Below are positions 26,840 to 35,335 of a stretch of 64,000 nucleotides of DNA, in pieces. Positions within the stretch are counted from its first letter, which is position 1; each line of letters starts with the position of its first letter. Origin of the DNA: Paracoccus aestuarii (GTDB lineage Bacteria; Pseudomonadota; Alphaproteobacteria; Rhodobacterales; Rhodobacteraceae). Position numbers and translations under genes: made by a program. The stretch spans positions 2,777,001 to 2,841,000 of the forward strand of contig NZ_CP067169.1 of the NCBI RefSeq assembly GCF_028553885.1, in the 5' to 3' direction. The notes beneath the pieces are model-generated. The model saw only the letters and a program-made list of their open reading frames with translations. It was not told the origin of the DNA and did no database searches.

Positions 26840-27252
26840 TGCGCGCGCTGATCCTGGCGCTGCTGCTGTGGCCGGGGGCCGCGGCGGCGGGGGGCCTGGG
26901 GGCCTCGCGCACCCTGCCGGCGGGCCATGTGATCGCGCCCGCCGACCTGACCGTCACCGAAAGCCCCCGCCCGGGGCTGACCGATCCCGCGGCCGCCATC
27001 GGGATGCAGACCCGCATCACCATCTACGAAGGCCGCCCCATCCACGCGACGATGCTGCAGGCCCCCCGCGTCATCGGCCGCAACCAGATCGTCCGCCTCA
27101 GCTTTCAGCGCGGCGGGCTGCGGATCGACACCGAGGGCCGCGCCATGTCCGACGGCGCGGCGGGCGATCTGATCCGCGTCATGAACATGGGCTCGCGCAG
27201 CACGGTGACCGCACAGGTCATGCCCGATGGCAGCCTGATCGTGCTGAATTGA
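26839..27252 (+). CDS. flgA: flagellar P-ring assembly chaperone FlgA (short form)
   Basis: A 137-aa periplasmic protein. The hydrophobic signal peptide is at 1-17, then a SAF-type domain follows, with TLPAGHVIAPADLTV and the C-terminal GDLIRVMNMGSRSTVTAQVM typical of FlgA. It is much shorter than enterobacterial FlgA (about 220 aa) but normal for Rhodobacterales. It helps FlgI polymerise into the P ring. It is translated from an ATG overlapping the flgG stop. Confidence 0.9.
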   Translation: MRALILALLLWPGAAAAGGLGASRTLPAGHVIAPADLTVTESPRPGLTDPAAAIGMQTRITIYEGRPIHATMLQAPRVIGRNQIVRLSFQRGGLRIDTEGRAMSDGAAGDLIRVMNMGSRSTVTAQVMPDGSLIVLN

Positions 27253-27263
27253 AAGGAAGACCG

Positions 27264-27989
27264 ATGAAACCCGCCTATCTGCTGTGCCTGATCCTGGCCG
27301 CCTCGGGCTGCGCGCGCGCCGTCAATGTGGGCCAGGCGCCCCAGCTGACATCGCCCCGCGAAAGCGAGGAATTCATGGCCATGACCAACCCGCCGCTGGA
27401 GATCCCGCTGAATTCCGGCCGCCCCGAGGCCTCGGCATCGCTCTGGGCGGGGACGCAGTCCTCGCTGATCAGCGACCGCCGCGCCGCGATCCGCGGCGAC
27501 ATCCTGACCGTGGTCATCGAGATCGACGACCGCGCCGAGATCAGCAACAGCAGCGGCCGCAACCGCAGCTCGCGCGAGAACCTGTCGATCCCGCAGATGG
27601 TCGGCATCCCGCAGCGCCTGGCCGACAAGCTGCCCGAGGGGGCGGGCTTCGACAATCTGGCCGACGCCTCGGCCTCCTCCTCCTATCGCGGCAACGGGAA
27701 CATCTCGCGGCGCGACAAGCTGACCCTGCGGGTCGCGGCGACGGTCGTGGACACCCTGCCCAATGGCAGCCTGCATATCGAGGGCACCCAGGAGGTGCGC
27801 GTGAACTTCGAGCTGCGCGAGCTGACCGTCAGCGGCTTCGTGCGCCCCGGCGATATCGGCCGCAACAACGAGATCGCCTATGACCGCATCGCGGGGGCGC
27901 GGATCTCCTATGGTGGGCGCGGCCAGATCACCGATGTGCAGCAGCCGCGCTATGGCCAGCAGATCGCCGACATCCTTCTGCCCTATTGA
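27264..27989 (+). CDS. flgH: flagellar L-ring lipoprotein FlgH
   Basis: A 241-aa outer-membrane lipoprotein forming the L ring. The lipobox is LAASGC with the lipidated Cys at residue 16. RRAAIRGDILTVVIEIDDRA and the C-terminal VSGFVRPGDIGRNNEIAYDR are the FlgH core. A gaaaggaag ribosome site precedes the ATG. It is followed by fliL after 9 bp. Confidence 0.94.
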   Translation: MKPAYLLCLILAASGCARAVNVGQAPQLTSPRESEEFMAMTNPPLEIPLNSGRPEASASLWAGTQSSLISDRRAAIRGDILTVVIEIDDRAEISNSSGRNRSSRENLSIPQMVGIPQRLADKLPEGAGFDNLADASASSSYRGNGNISRRDKLTLRVAATVVDTLPNGSLHIEGTQEVRVNFELRELTVSGFVRPGDIGRNNEIAYDRIAGARISYGGRGQITDVQQPRYGQQIADILLPY

Positions 27990-27998
27990 GGTGCGACC

Positions 27999-28490
27999 GT
28001 GATCAAGAAACTGATGACCATCGCCGTTCCGGTCCTGGCGCTTGTCGGCGGCGCCCTCGGGGGCGACATGCTGCGCGGATCGGGCGCCAAGGATGACACC
28101 CATGCCGAGGCGGGCGCCGAGGACGGGGCCGAGGTCGCGGTCGCCAAGCCCGACCATACGATGGGCGAGCCGGCCTGGTTCCGGTTCCCGACCCAGTTCT
28201 TCGTCCCCTTGGTCCGCCAAGGGGACATGCGCGACATGATGATCCTGACCCTGACCTTGCAGACCGATGCCGAGACCCTGCCGAAACTGGCCAAGAAGGA
28301 ACACGCCCTGCGCGACGCGCTGCTGCGCCAGCTGATGATCCACGCCAATACCGGCGGCTTCGACGGCAATTTCACCGCCGACCGCAACCTGGCCGCGCTG
28401 CGCGAGAGCCTGGCCGCGGCGGCGCGGGCGGCGACCGACCTGCCCGTCTCGGCCGTGCTGATCGAGGATATCGCCCGCCATTCCGGCTAA
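27999..28490 (+). CDS. fliL: flagellar basal body-associated FliL family protein
   Basis: The protein has 163 aa from a GTG. It has an N-terminal membrane segment (about 6-24), an acidic linker (25-45) and a periplasmic stomatin-like domain with RQGDMRDMMILTLTLQTDAE. FliL supports the MotAB stator in other bacteria. Sequence conservation in this family is low, so the name rests on architecture plus position at the end of the rod operon. A hairpin follows within 40 bp. Confidence 0.8.
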   Translation: MIKKLMTIAVPVLALVGGALGGDMLRGSGAKDDTHAEAGAEDGAEVAVAKPDHTMGEPAWFRFPTQFFVPLVRQGDMRDMMILTLTLQTDAETLPKLAKKEHALRDALLRQLMIHANTGGFDGNFTADRNLAALRESLAAAARAATDLPVSAVLIEDIARHSG

Positions 28491-28524
28491 CCGCTTGCCC
28501 TTTTCCCGACGGCGCGCCAGAACC

Positions 28525-28551
28525 GGCCCGGCCCCCTTCGCGGGTCGGGCC
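28525..28551 (+). terminator. GC-rich hairpin after fliL, possible terminator
   Basis: GGCCCG and CGGGCC arms, extended by further C/G pairing with one mismatch, enclose a loop of about 7 bases. There is no clear T tract, so termination is uncertain. It separates the rod operon from the glycosyltransferase gene. Confidence 0.4.
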
Positions 28552-28577
28552 GCATCATTTCGGGGAAAGGGGCTGCA

Positions 28578-29501
28578 GTGTCGCCTCATGTCGTCATCCT
28601 GCTGGCCAGCTACAACGGCGCGGCGCATCTGCAGGTCCAGCTGGACAGCATCGCGGCGCAGGACTGGCCGCGCTGGTCGCTGATCCTGTCGGATGACGGA
28701 TCGACCGACGCCACCCGCGACCTGGCCCTGGCCTTCGCCGCGACGCGGCCCGCGGGCCAGGTCACGGTGATCGACGGCCCGCGCCAAGGGGCCACGATGA
28801 ACTTCCTGTCGGCGCTGGACCATGTGCCCGACGGGGCCTGGGCGGCCTTCTGCGACCAGGACGACCGGTGGTTCCCCGACAAGCTGTCCCGCGCGGTCGA
28901 GGCCTTGGGCACGGATCCGCGCCCCGGCCATTACGCCGCGCGCACCATCATCGCCGATCCCGATCTGAACCCGATCCGGCCATCGCGGCGGTTCACGCGC
29001 CCGCTCGGGCTGCGCAACGCGCTGGTCCAGGCCTGCATGGCGGGCAACAGCTCGGTCTTCAACGCGGCGGCTGTGCGGGTGCTGCGCGATGCGGCGCCCG
29101 CGGCGCGGCGGGCGGGGGTGATCTCGCATGACTGGTGGGCCTATCAGCTGATGGCGGCCAGCGGCGCGCGGCTGATCCATGATCCGCGGCCCTGCCTGCT
29201 CTATCGTCAGCATCAGGCCAGCGAGGTCGGTCGCAACGACACCATCCCGGCCATGACCGCCCGCCTGCGCCGCCTGATGGCGGGCGATTTCGGGACCTGG
29301 CTGCGGGCGAATTATGACAGCCTTGCCGCGCTGGATCTGCCGCCGGACAGCCGGGACCTGCTGGCGCGCCTGGACGGCGTCATGCGCAATCCCCCGCCGC
29401 GGGCCGTGATCGACCTGCGACGGGGGGGGTTCTATCGTCAGACCCGCGCGGGCACGGCGGCGCTGTGGCTGTCGGCGATGACCGGCGCGCTGCGGGCCTG
29501 A
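28578..29501 (+). CDS. family 2 glycosyltransferase inside the flagellar locus
   Basis: The protein has 307 aa from a GTG preceded by aaggggctgca. The GT-A domain has VVILLASYNGAAHLQVQLDS, SDDGSTDATRD and the metal-binding AAFCDQDDRWF (near residue 95). A later HDWW motif marks the acceptor side. It resembles rhamnosyl- and other sugar transferases acting on surface polysaccharide; the donor is unknown. It lies between fliL and the convergent flgI gene (3-bp gap). Glycosylation of a flagellar protein or of surface glycan are both possible; neither is shown. Confidence 0.87.
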   Translation: MSPHVVILLASYNGAAHLQVQLDSIAAQDWPRWSLILSDDGSTDATRDLALAFAATRPAGQVTVIDGPRQGATMNFLSALDHVPDGAWAAFCDQDDRWFPDKLSRAVEALGTDPRPGHYAARTIIADPDLNPIRPSRRFTRPLGLRNALVQACMAGNSSVFNAAAVRVLRDAAPAARRAGVISHDWWAYQLMAASGARLIHDPRPCLLYRQHQASEVGRNDTIPAMTARLRRLMAGDFGTWLRANYDSLAALDLPPDSRDLLARLDGVMRNPPPRAVIDLRRGGFYRQTRAGTAALWLSAMTGALRA

Positions 29502-29504
29502 GCG

Positions 29505-30608
29505 TCACTCCACGATCAGGTCCGCATGCAGCGCGCCTGCGGAATGGATCGATTTCAGGATGTCGATCATGTCGCGCGGGCGCACGCCCAGGGCGTTCAG
29601 CCCCTCGACCAGATCGCTGAGATTCGTCTCGCCCGCGACCTCGACGAAGCCGATGCCCGGCTCCTGCGTGATGTCGACGGCGGTGCGCGGCACGGTCACC
29701 GTCGCCCCCGCGGCAAAGGGGTTGGGCTGTGACACGACCGGCGCCTCGGCCACGCGCAGGGTCAGGTTGCCCTGCGACACCGCCACGCGCGAGATGCGGA
29801 CCCGTTCGCCCACCACGATCGTGCCCGACTTGTGGTCGATGACGACCTTGGCGCGGTCCTCGGGCTCGATCAGCAGGTTCTCGATGCGACCGACGACGCG
29901 GGCCGGGTTCACCGCGCCCAGGTTGCGGAAATTGACCAGCACCGTCCCGCTGTCCAGCGTGACGGCCAAGGGGCTGTTGAAGTCGCGGTTGATCGCGTCC
30001 TCGACCCGGGTGGCGGTCGTGAAATCCGCGTTGCGCAGCGCGATGCGGATGTCGTTGATCCCGGCAAAGTCGAACTCGACCTCGCGTTCGACCCGGGCGC
30101 CGACCGGGATGCTGCCGGTGGTGGGCACGCCCTCGACCACCCGCGCGGCATCGCCCTGGGCCGAGGCACCGCCCGCGATGATCGACCCCTGCGCCACGGC
30201 ATAGATATTGCCGTCCGCGGCCTTCAGGGGCGTCATCACCAAGGTTCCGCCTAGCAGGCTCTTGGCATCGCCGATGGCCGAGACATTGACGTCGATCCGG
30301 CTGCCCGACCGGGCGAAGGGCGGCAGCGTGGCCGTGACGATCACCGCCGCCACGTTCTTGGACCGCAGCGCGTCATCGGTGACGTTGACGCCCAGCCTTT
30401 CCAGCAGGCCGGCCAGCATCTCCTCGGTGAAGGGGGCGTTGCGCATCCCGTCGCCGGACCCGTCCAGGCCCACGACCAGGCCGTAACCGACCAGGTCGTT
30501 GCCGCGCACGCCGTCGAAATCGGCCAGGTCCTTGATGCGGACCGGAACGGCCAGTGCCGCGCCCGCGACGGCGATCCACAGGATCAGGGCATTCAGGAGC
30601 GTTCTCAC
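29505..30608 (-). CDS. flgI: flagellar P-ring protein FlgI
   Basis: A 367-aa periplasmic ring protein. The signal peptide is at 1-20 (GAALA|VP), then RIKDLADFDGVRGNDLVGYG and LVVGLDGSGDG, the canonical FlgI start. The C-terminal VEGLNALGVRPRDMIDILKS is conserved. Length is standard. Its start overlaps the flgL stop by 4 bases. Assembly depends on FlgA, encoded on the opposite strand of the same locus. Confidence 0.96.
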   Translation of the reverse strand: MRTLLNALILWIAVAGAALAVPVRIKDLADFDGVRGNDLVGYGLVVGLDGSGDGMRNAPFTEEMLAGLLERLGVNVTDDALRSKNVAAVIVTATLPPFARSGSRIDVNVSAIGDAKSLLGGTLVMTPLKAADGNIYAVAQGSIIAGGASAQGDAARVVEGVPTTGSIPVGARVEREVEFDFAGINDIRIALRNADFTTATRVEDAINRDFNSPLAVTLDSGTVLVNFRNLGAVNPARVVGRIENLLIEPEDRAKVVIDHKSGTIVVGERVRISRVAVSQGNLTLRVAEAPVVSQPNPFAAGATVTVPRTAVDITQEPGIGFVEVAGETNLSDLVEGLNALGVRPRDMIDILKSIHSAGALHADLIVE

Positions 30609-31621
30609 CGCAGATAATCCACCAGCTTGAGTTTCGACAGCCGCGCCGTCACCGCATAAAGCGATTCCAGCTGGTTCTGCACCTCGGTCAGCGCGGCGGC
30701 GGTCTCGAAGGGATCGGCGCCGCGGATGTCGGACCGGGCGCGGTTCAGGCTGTTCAGGGTCGAGGTCCCGGTGACGGAGGCCTGTTCGACGGTCTGCTGG
30801 GCCAGGCCCACGCGACCCATCTCGGTCAGGATCTGCGAATCGGCCGAGACCATCTGCCGTCCGGCGGCGGAGAGCAGCTGGTGCCGCTCGGCCAGGTTGC
30901 CGGCCAAGGCGCCGCGATCGACCAGGGCGGCGGTCGCCAGGCCCTTCAGGATGTCGCGCACGGCGGGCGACGCGCCGGTGGTGCCCATCTCGACCACGCT
31001 GCCCTCGCCCACCGCGATGCGCTGCGCGGACCCGAGCGTGCCGAAATAGGCCGTGTCCAGATAGCCCCCGCCCCCGGCGGGCGCGTCGAACCAGGCGGCG
31101 ACCGCGGTCGCGATGTCATCGGCGGTGGTCATCCCGGCGGTCAGCGCCTGCAAGCTGTCCAGGATCTGGCCCGGCTCGGCGATGGGGCGGATGTCGGGCG
31201 CCTCGCCCGCCAGCAGGTGGCGGTTCGCATGGGTGCCGTTCAGCTTCTGGATCACCGATTCGAAGACCTGGGCGGCCTCGGCGCTGCGGGTCTGGACGAC
31301 CATCGGCGTGGTCGAGAACGGGTCGCTGGCCATGCCGAGGCCCAGCTGGGTCGTGATCAGGCGGACACCTTCGAACATGTCCTGGACCGCCTGCAGGCGC
31401 GCGCCGGCATCCGATCCGTTGCGGCGCAGCTGGGTGGCGATCTCGATCCGCGTCTCGATGTCGTGCAGGGCGCGGGTGTTGCCGTCCAGCCGGGCGCCCA
31501 GATCGGCGACCTGGCCCGACGCGACCTCCTGCGTCAGGGTGGCCAGCGTGGTCTTGATCCGGTTCGATGCGAGGCTCAGGGCAAAGGATCGCGCCTGGTC
31601 GCCGATACTGTTCAGGGTCAT
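30605..31621 (-). CDS. flgL: flagellar hook-filament junction protein FlgL
   Basis: A 338-aa HAP3 protein with flagellin-like termini: the N-terminal helix TLATLTQEVASGQVADLGAR and the C-terminal DPFETAAALTEVQNQLESLY pair into the D0/D1 coiled coil. It is slightly longer than enterobacterial FlgL. It is 4 bp after flgK and overlaps flgI by 4 bases, so motB-flgE-flgK-flgL-flgI reads as one unit. Confidence 0.9.
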   Translation of the reverse strand: MTLNSIGDQARSFALSLASNRIKTTLATLTQEVASGQVADLGARLDGNTRALHDIETRIEIATQLRRNGSDAGARLQAVQDMFEGVRLITTQLGLGMASDPFSTTPMVVQTRSAEAAQVFESVIQKLNGTHANRHLLAGEAPDIRPIAEPGQILDSLQALTAGMTTADDIATAVAAWFDAPAGGGGYLDTAYFGTLGSAQRIAVGEGSVVEMGTTGASPAVRDILKGLATAALVDRGALAGNLAERHQLLSAAGRQMVSADSQILTEMGRVGLAQQTVEQASVTGTSTLNSLNRARSDIRGADPFETAAALTEVQNQLESLYAVTARLSKLKLVDYLR

Positions 31622-31625
31622 GGCC

Positions 31626-33071
31626 TCAGATCCTCAGAAGCTGCTTGATCATTTCATCGACCGCGACAAGGACGCGGGCATTGGCGGCATAGGATTGTTC
31701 GTATTGCAGCAGGCGCTGCATCTCGGCATCGGTATCGACCCCGTCGGCCATGATGCTGGAGGTGATCGTCGCCTGGCGGCTGGTGCGGATGGCCATGTCG
31801 GCCTGCGCCTCGACCCGGCGGGTCGAGACCCGCGATTCCACCGTGCCGAAGCGCGAGGCCAGGCTGCCTTGGCCGACGAAGCTGCTGCCGGCCTCCGGGG
31901 GGCGGTTGCGGTCCAAGGCCTCGGCCAGCGCGGTCAGGACGGCGGAATGGCCCGTGGGTTCGGGCGACGCGGCGGCCAGGCCCGCGCGCAGGCGCCACAG
32001 CGCCCCGCCCTGGCCCGGGTCGATGGCGGCATTGACCGCGATGCGGCCGGCCAGCCCCGTGACGGTGGCGGCCGTCGCCGGGTCGCCGCGATCGGTGAAC
32101 AGGTCCGGATCGCCCGCCCCCAGGCTGGGATCGATCGCCGGATCGGCCAGGCGCTGATGCAGCTCGAAGGCCATGTCGTCCAGCTCGGCCTGCAATTCGG
32201 GGCCCAGCTGATCGCGGATCTGGAACTGCGCCGCCAGCGATCCGCCGCCAAACAGCCGCATCTGAGCAGGCTCCAAGGGCTGGCCGTTCAGCGACAGCAG
32301 CTGCAGGGGCGCGCCCACGACCTGGCCCGCGGTGACCTGGTCGGCCCCCTCGAAGCCCAGCTTGGCGGGCACGCTGCCATCCAGCAGCACCGCCCCCTCG
32401 GCGGTGAAAAGCGCGACCTTGCCGGCATCGCGCGGGACCTCCTGGACGGGGACGATGCGGGCGATGCGGTCGATCATCTGCTGGCGTTCGTCGATCAGCG
32501 GGCTGGCATCCTTGCCATCCGCATCCAGGATCGCGATGCGCGCGTTCAGATAGGCGACCCGTTCCAGCGAGGTGTTCAGCGTCGCCACATCCGCGGCGAT
32601 CCCCTGCTGGGCTGCGCCGCGCGCGGTCTGGACAGCCTCGGATGCGGCGTTCAGGCCGCGGGCCAGGGCCGAGGCCGTGCTGGCCACCTGGGCCAGCCGG
32701 ATCTCGTCATCCGGGCGGGTCGCGGCGGCGCTGAGCGCGGTCTGAAAGCTGGTCAGCGCGCTGGACAGCGACCCCGCCTCGCCCGGCAGGCCGATGACCT
32801 TTTCCATCCGCAGCTGAAAGTTCGCGCGCACCGAGACGTCGCCCACCGCCGATGCCGCCAGGCGCGATTCCGACAGCAGGCTGGCATTGACGATCCGCGT
32901 GATGCCGTCGATCCGCACCCCCCCGCCCAGCAGCTGGGCGGTGACGGCCAGGTCGCGCCGGGCATAGCCGGGCGTCATCACGTTGGCCAGGTTCGCGGCC
33001 ACGGTCTCGGTGCCCCGCGCGGTGGCCGTCAGGCCCGACATGGCGTTGGAAATGGCTTTGGCGATGCTCAT
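31626..33071 (-). CDS. flgK: flagellar hook-associated protein 1 FlgK
   Basis: A 481-aa HAP1. It starts MSIAKAISNAMSGLTATARG with the AANLANVMTPGYARRDLAV rod/hook motif, and ends with LQYEQSYAANARVLVAVDEM, the C-terminal helix shared by FlgE/F/G/K. The variable centre is shorter than in enteric FlgK (about 545 aa). It is placed 36 bp after flgE and 4 bp before flgL. Confidence 0.94.
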   Translation of the reverse strand: MSIAKAISNAMSGLTATARGTETVAANLANVMTPGYARRDLAVTAQLLGGGVRIDGITRIVNASLLSESRLAASAVGDVSVRANFQLRMEKVIGLPGEAGSLSSALTSFQTALSAAATRPDDEIRLAQVASTASALARGLNAASEAVQTARGAAQQGIAADVATLNTSLERVAYLNARIAILDADGKDASPLIDERQQMIDRIARIVPVQEVPRDAGKVALFTAEGAVLLDGSVPAKLGFEGADQVTAGQVVGAPLQLLSLNGQPLEPAQMRLFGGGSLAAQFQIRDQLGPELQAELDDMAFELHQRLADPAIDPSLGAGDPDLFTDRGDPATAATVTGLAGRIAVNAAIDPGQGGALWRLRAGLAAASPEPTGHSAVLTALAEALDRNRPPEAGSSFVGQGSLASRFGTVESRVSTRRVEAQADMAIRTSRQATITSSIMADGVDTDAEMQRLLQYEQSYAANARVLVAVDEMIKQLLRI

Positions 33072-33107
33072 CGGCTGCCCCCTTCAGGATCTCCGCGCGG
33101 CGGTCTA

Positions 33108-34408
33108 TCAACGCTTGATGTTGGTGGTTTCCTGCAGCATCTCGTCCACGGTCTGGATGATCTTGGCATTCGAGGAATAGGCCCGCTGCGTCGTGATCAG
33201 ATGCGTCAGCTCCTGCGCGATATCGGTGGTCGAGGCCTCGCGCGCATAGCCCGCGATCTCGCCCGTGGGGCCGTCCCCGGCATCCCACAGGAAGAACCCG
33301 CCCGATGCGGGCGAGACCTTGAAGGCCTGGCCCTGCACCGCGACCAGCCCGTTGGGATTGGGCACGTCCACGACCGGGATCTTGTAGAGCGCCTTGACGA
33401 AGCCCGTGTCATAGGTCGCCATGACATAGCCCTGCGCATCGACCTCGACCGTCAGCAGCTGGCCCACCGGCGATCCGTTCTTGGCGATGTTCGAAGGCGA
33501 GAAGCTGGAGGCCAGCTGCTTCAGCCCCGAGGTCCCGCCCGGCACGCCGATCGCCAGGTCGATCCGGCCGCCCCCCACGGTCAGCGGGATGCTGCCCGTC
33601 GCGGGGTCATAGGGATCGCCGGTCAGCGTGGTCACGGTGGCCAGCGCACCGCCGGCCCCCTGGCTGTCGTCGAAGGTCACGCGGAAGGACGCGATCATCG
33701 CGTCGTTCGAGGCGCTGTCGCGGATCTCGACCACCCAGGCATTGGACATGCCGGCCGCCACGGTCGTGTCGGGGATGAAGGTCACGTCCAGCGATTCCGA
33801 GGTGCCCAGATTGCCGAAATATTCGACCTTCAACGGCAGGGCCGCGCCCGATCCGGTGGGCAGAGTCTCCAGCGCGGGCAGGTTCGCGCCCAGCATCACC
33901 TGGGTCGTGGGGTCGCTGACGGGGCGGTTGGTGTCGATGCGGATCGGCTCCAGCGCGGCCGAGGTGTCGCGCGCGACCAAGGGCATGGTGCCGTCGGGCA
34001 GCGTGGGCCAGCCCATCAGCACCAGACCGCTGTCGGTGCGCAGCAGCCCTTCGGCATCGGGCCGGAACGCCCCCGTCCGCGTCATCAGCATCGAGGGCTG
34101 ACCATCCCCCCGCGCATCGTTCAGCGTGGTGATCGGCAGCATGCCCCGGCCCGTCATCGCCAGGTCCAGCGGATGCGAGGTGGTGACGATCGCCCCGTCC
34201 TGGGTGACCACGCGCTGCGTCGATGCCCGCACGCCCCCGCGGTATAGAGCCCCGCCCCCTGCCCCACGACCAGCGAGTTGAAATCCGTCTCGACCCGCTT
34301 GTAGCCGAAGGTCGAGGCATTCGCGATATTGTCCGAAATGGTCCCAAGGCGCGACGAATTGGCCGCAAGGCCAGCCACGCCGGCATTCATCGCAGAGGAG
34401 ATCGACAT
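33108..34408 (-). pseudogene. flgE: flagellar hook protein FlgE, interrupted by a one-base frameshift
   Basis: The N-terminus is intact from the ATG at 34408 (MSISSAMNAGVAGLAANSSR, then SDNIANASTFGYKRVETDFN and GQGAGLYTAG). The reading frame then breaks at a run of five C (34234-34238; five G on the coding strand). Six G would restore YTAGGVRASTQRVVTQDGA, the family sequence. As written, translation stops at 34154 after 84 residues. The rest, through TTQRAYSSNAKIIQTVDEML to 33108, is well conserved and would give a 433-aa hook protein if one G were added. Either a real mutation or a sequencing error in a homopolymer explains this. The hook is essential for motility. Confidence 0.85.
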
Positions 34409-34459
34409 GGGCAGTCACCTTTCTGATTCAAGCTTGGCGACCACCCTGCGGGACAAGAC

Positions 34460-34474
34460 TTAAGATAAGGATAA
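34460..34474. promoter_or_regulatory. CtrA-like box upstream of flgE
   Basis: TTAA-GATAAGG-ATAA is a single mismatch from TTAA-N7-TTAA. It is centred about 59 bp before the flgE ATG, in the 75-bp gap between motB and flgE. Confidence 0.4.
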
Positions 34475-34483
34475 TCCCCGCCC

Positions 34484-35257
34484 CTATCTCAGTAAAATCA
34501 GTTCGATCCGGTTGTTGCGCGGGTCCATCGGATTGCCCGACCGGTTCTTGCGGTCGGCATAGCCGCTGACCCGCTGGACCCGTCTGCCGTCGAATCCCTG
34601 CTGTTCCAGCAGGTTGCGGACGGTATGGGCGCGGGCATCCGACAGGGGCCAGACGGGCGACGCGACCAGCGTCTCGGGATAGGCGCGCACATGACCCGAG
34701 ATCGCCACGTCGTTGCGCACATGCCCCAGGATCTGGGCCAGGATCGCGGCCAGCTGGGTCAGCGCGGGCTGGGGCTGGGCGGTGTCCTCGACGAACAGGG
34801 GCGATTCGGTCAGGTCGCCCAGCTCGATCACCAGCCCCTCGTCGGTCATGCGCGTCACCACATGCTGCAGCAGGTTGGTCAGCTGGGAGGATTCTGCCCC
34901 CGTGCCGGTCAGGCTGTCCTGGATGGCGCGGGCGATCTCCTCGAAATCGCCGGCGGCCTCGGTCTGGGGCATGGCCGGATCGACCGCATGCTGCTGGGCC
35001 GTCGCATCGCCGTCGCCGCCCCGCCCGGTGGCCGAGGGCGACTGCATGATCGTGGGCGAGAAGTAATCCGCCAGCCCGCTGCGCTGTTCCTCGGTCGTGG
35101 CGTTCAGCAGCCACATCATCAGGAAGAAGGCCATCATCGCGGTCACGAAATCCGCATAGGCGACCTTCCATGCCCCGCCATGATGGCCGCCATCGCCCGA
35201 CGCCTCGATGCGCTTGATGATGATCGACGGCCCGTTCAGGCCCTTGTCCGCAGCCAT
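34484..35257 (-). CDS. motB: flagellar motor stator protein MotB
   Basis: The protein has 257 aa. A short cytoplasmic tail is followed by one membrane helix, AWKVAYADFVTAMMAFFLMM, with the proton-channel Asp at residue 36. The C-terminal OmpA-like peptidoglycan-binding domain has ISGHVRAYPETL and SDARAHTVRNLLEQQGFDGR and ends NNRIELILLR. Spacing matches MotB. No motA gene is adjacent, which is unusual because motA and motB are often paired; it may lie elsewhere. It is the first gene of the minus-strand motB-flgEKLI unit. Confidence 0.94.
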   Translation of the reverse strand: MAADKGLNGPSIIIKRIEASGDGGHHGGAWKVAYADFVTAMMAFFLMMWLLNATTEEQRSGLADYFSPTIMQSPSATGRGGDGDATAQQHAVDPAMPQTEAAGDFEEIARAIQDSLTGTGAESSQLTNLLQHVVTRMTDEGLVIELGDLTESPLFVEDTAQPQPALTQLAAILAQILGHVRNDVAISGHVRAYPETLVASPVWPLSDARAHTVRNLLEQQGFDGRRVQRVSGYADRKNRSGNPMDPRNNRIELILLR

Positions 35258-35305
35258 GATGACACCCCTTGTTCCGGTCAGGTCCCATCTGGCCCCGGCA
35301 GGGGG

Positions 35306-35320
35306 TTACGAACAAGTTAA
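35306..35320. promoter_or_regulatory. CtrA-like box upstream of motB
   Basis: TTAC-GAACAAG-TTAA, followed by C, has one mismatch to the CtrA consensus TTAA-N7-TTAAC. It lies 49-63 bp before the motB ATG and just after the end of the ligase gene. Confidence 0.4.
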
Positions 35321-35335
35321 CGGATCAAATGCCCC

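Noticed and set aside
34234..34238. Five-base C run in flgE as a classic phase-variation tract
   Set aside because: Runs of five are frequent in this composition and slip rarely; a simple mutation or sequencing error is the more economical explanation.
31113..34247. A 1044-codon open frame on the plus strand opposite flgL, flgK and flgE
   Set aside because: It is the mirror of strongly biased GC-rich codons; its protein is Arg/Gly/His-rich without any recognisable domain, and well-identified genes occupy the other strand.
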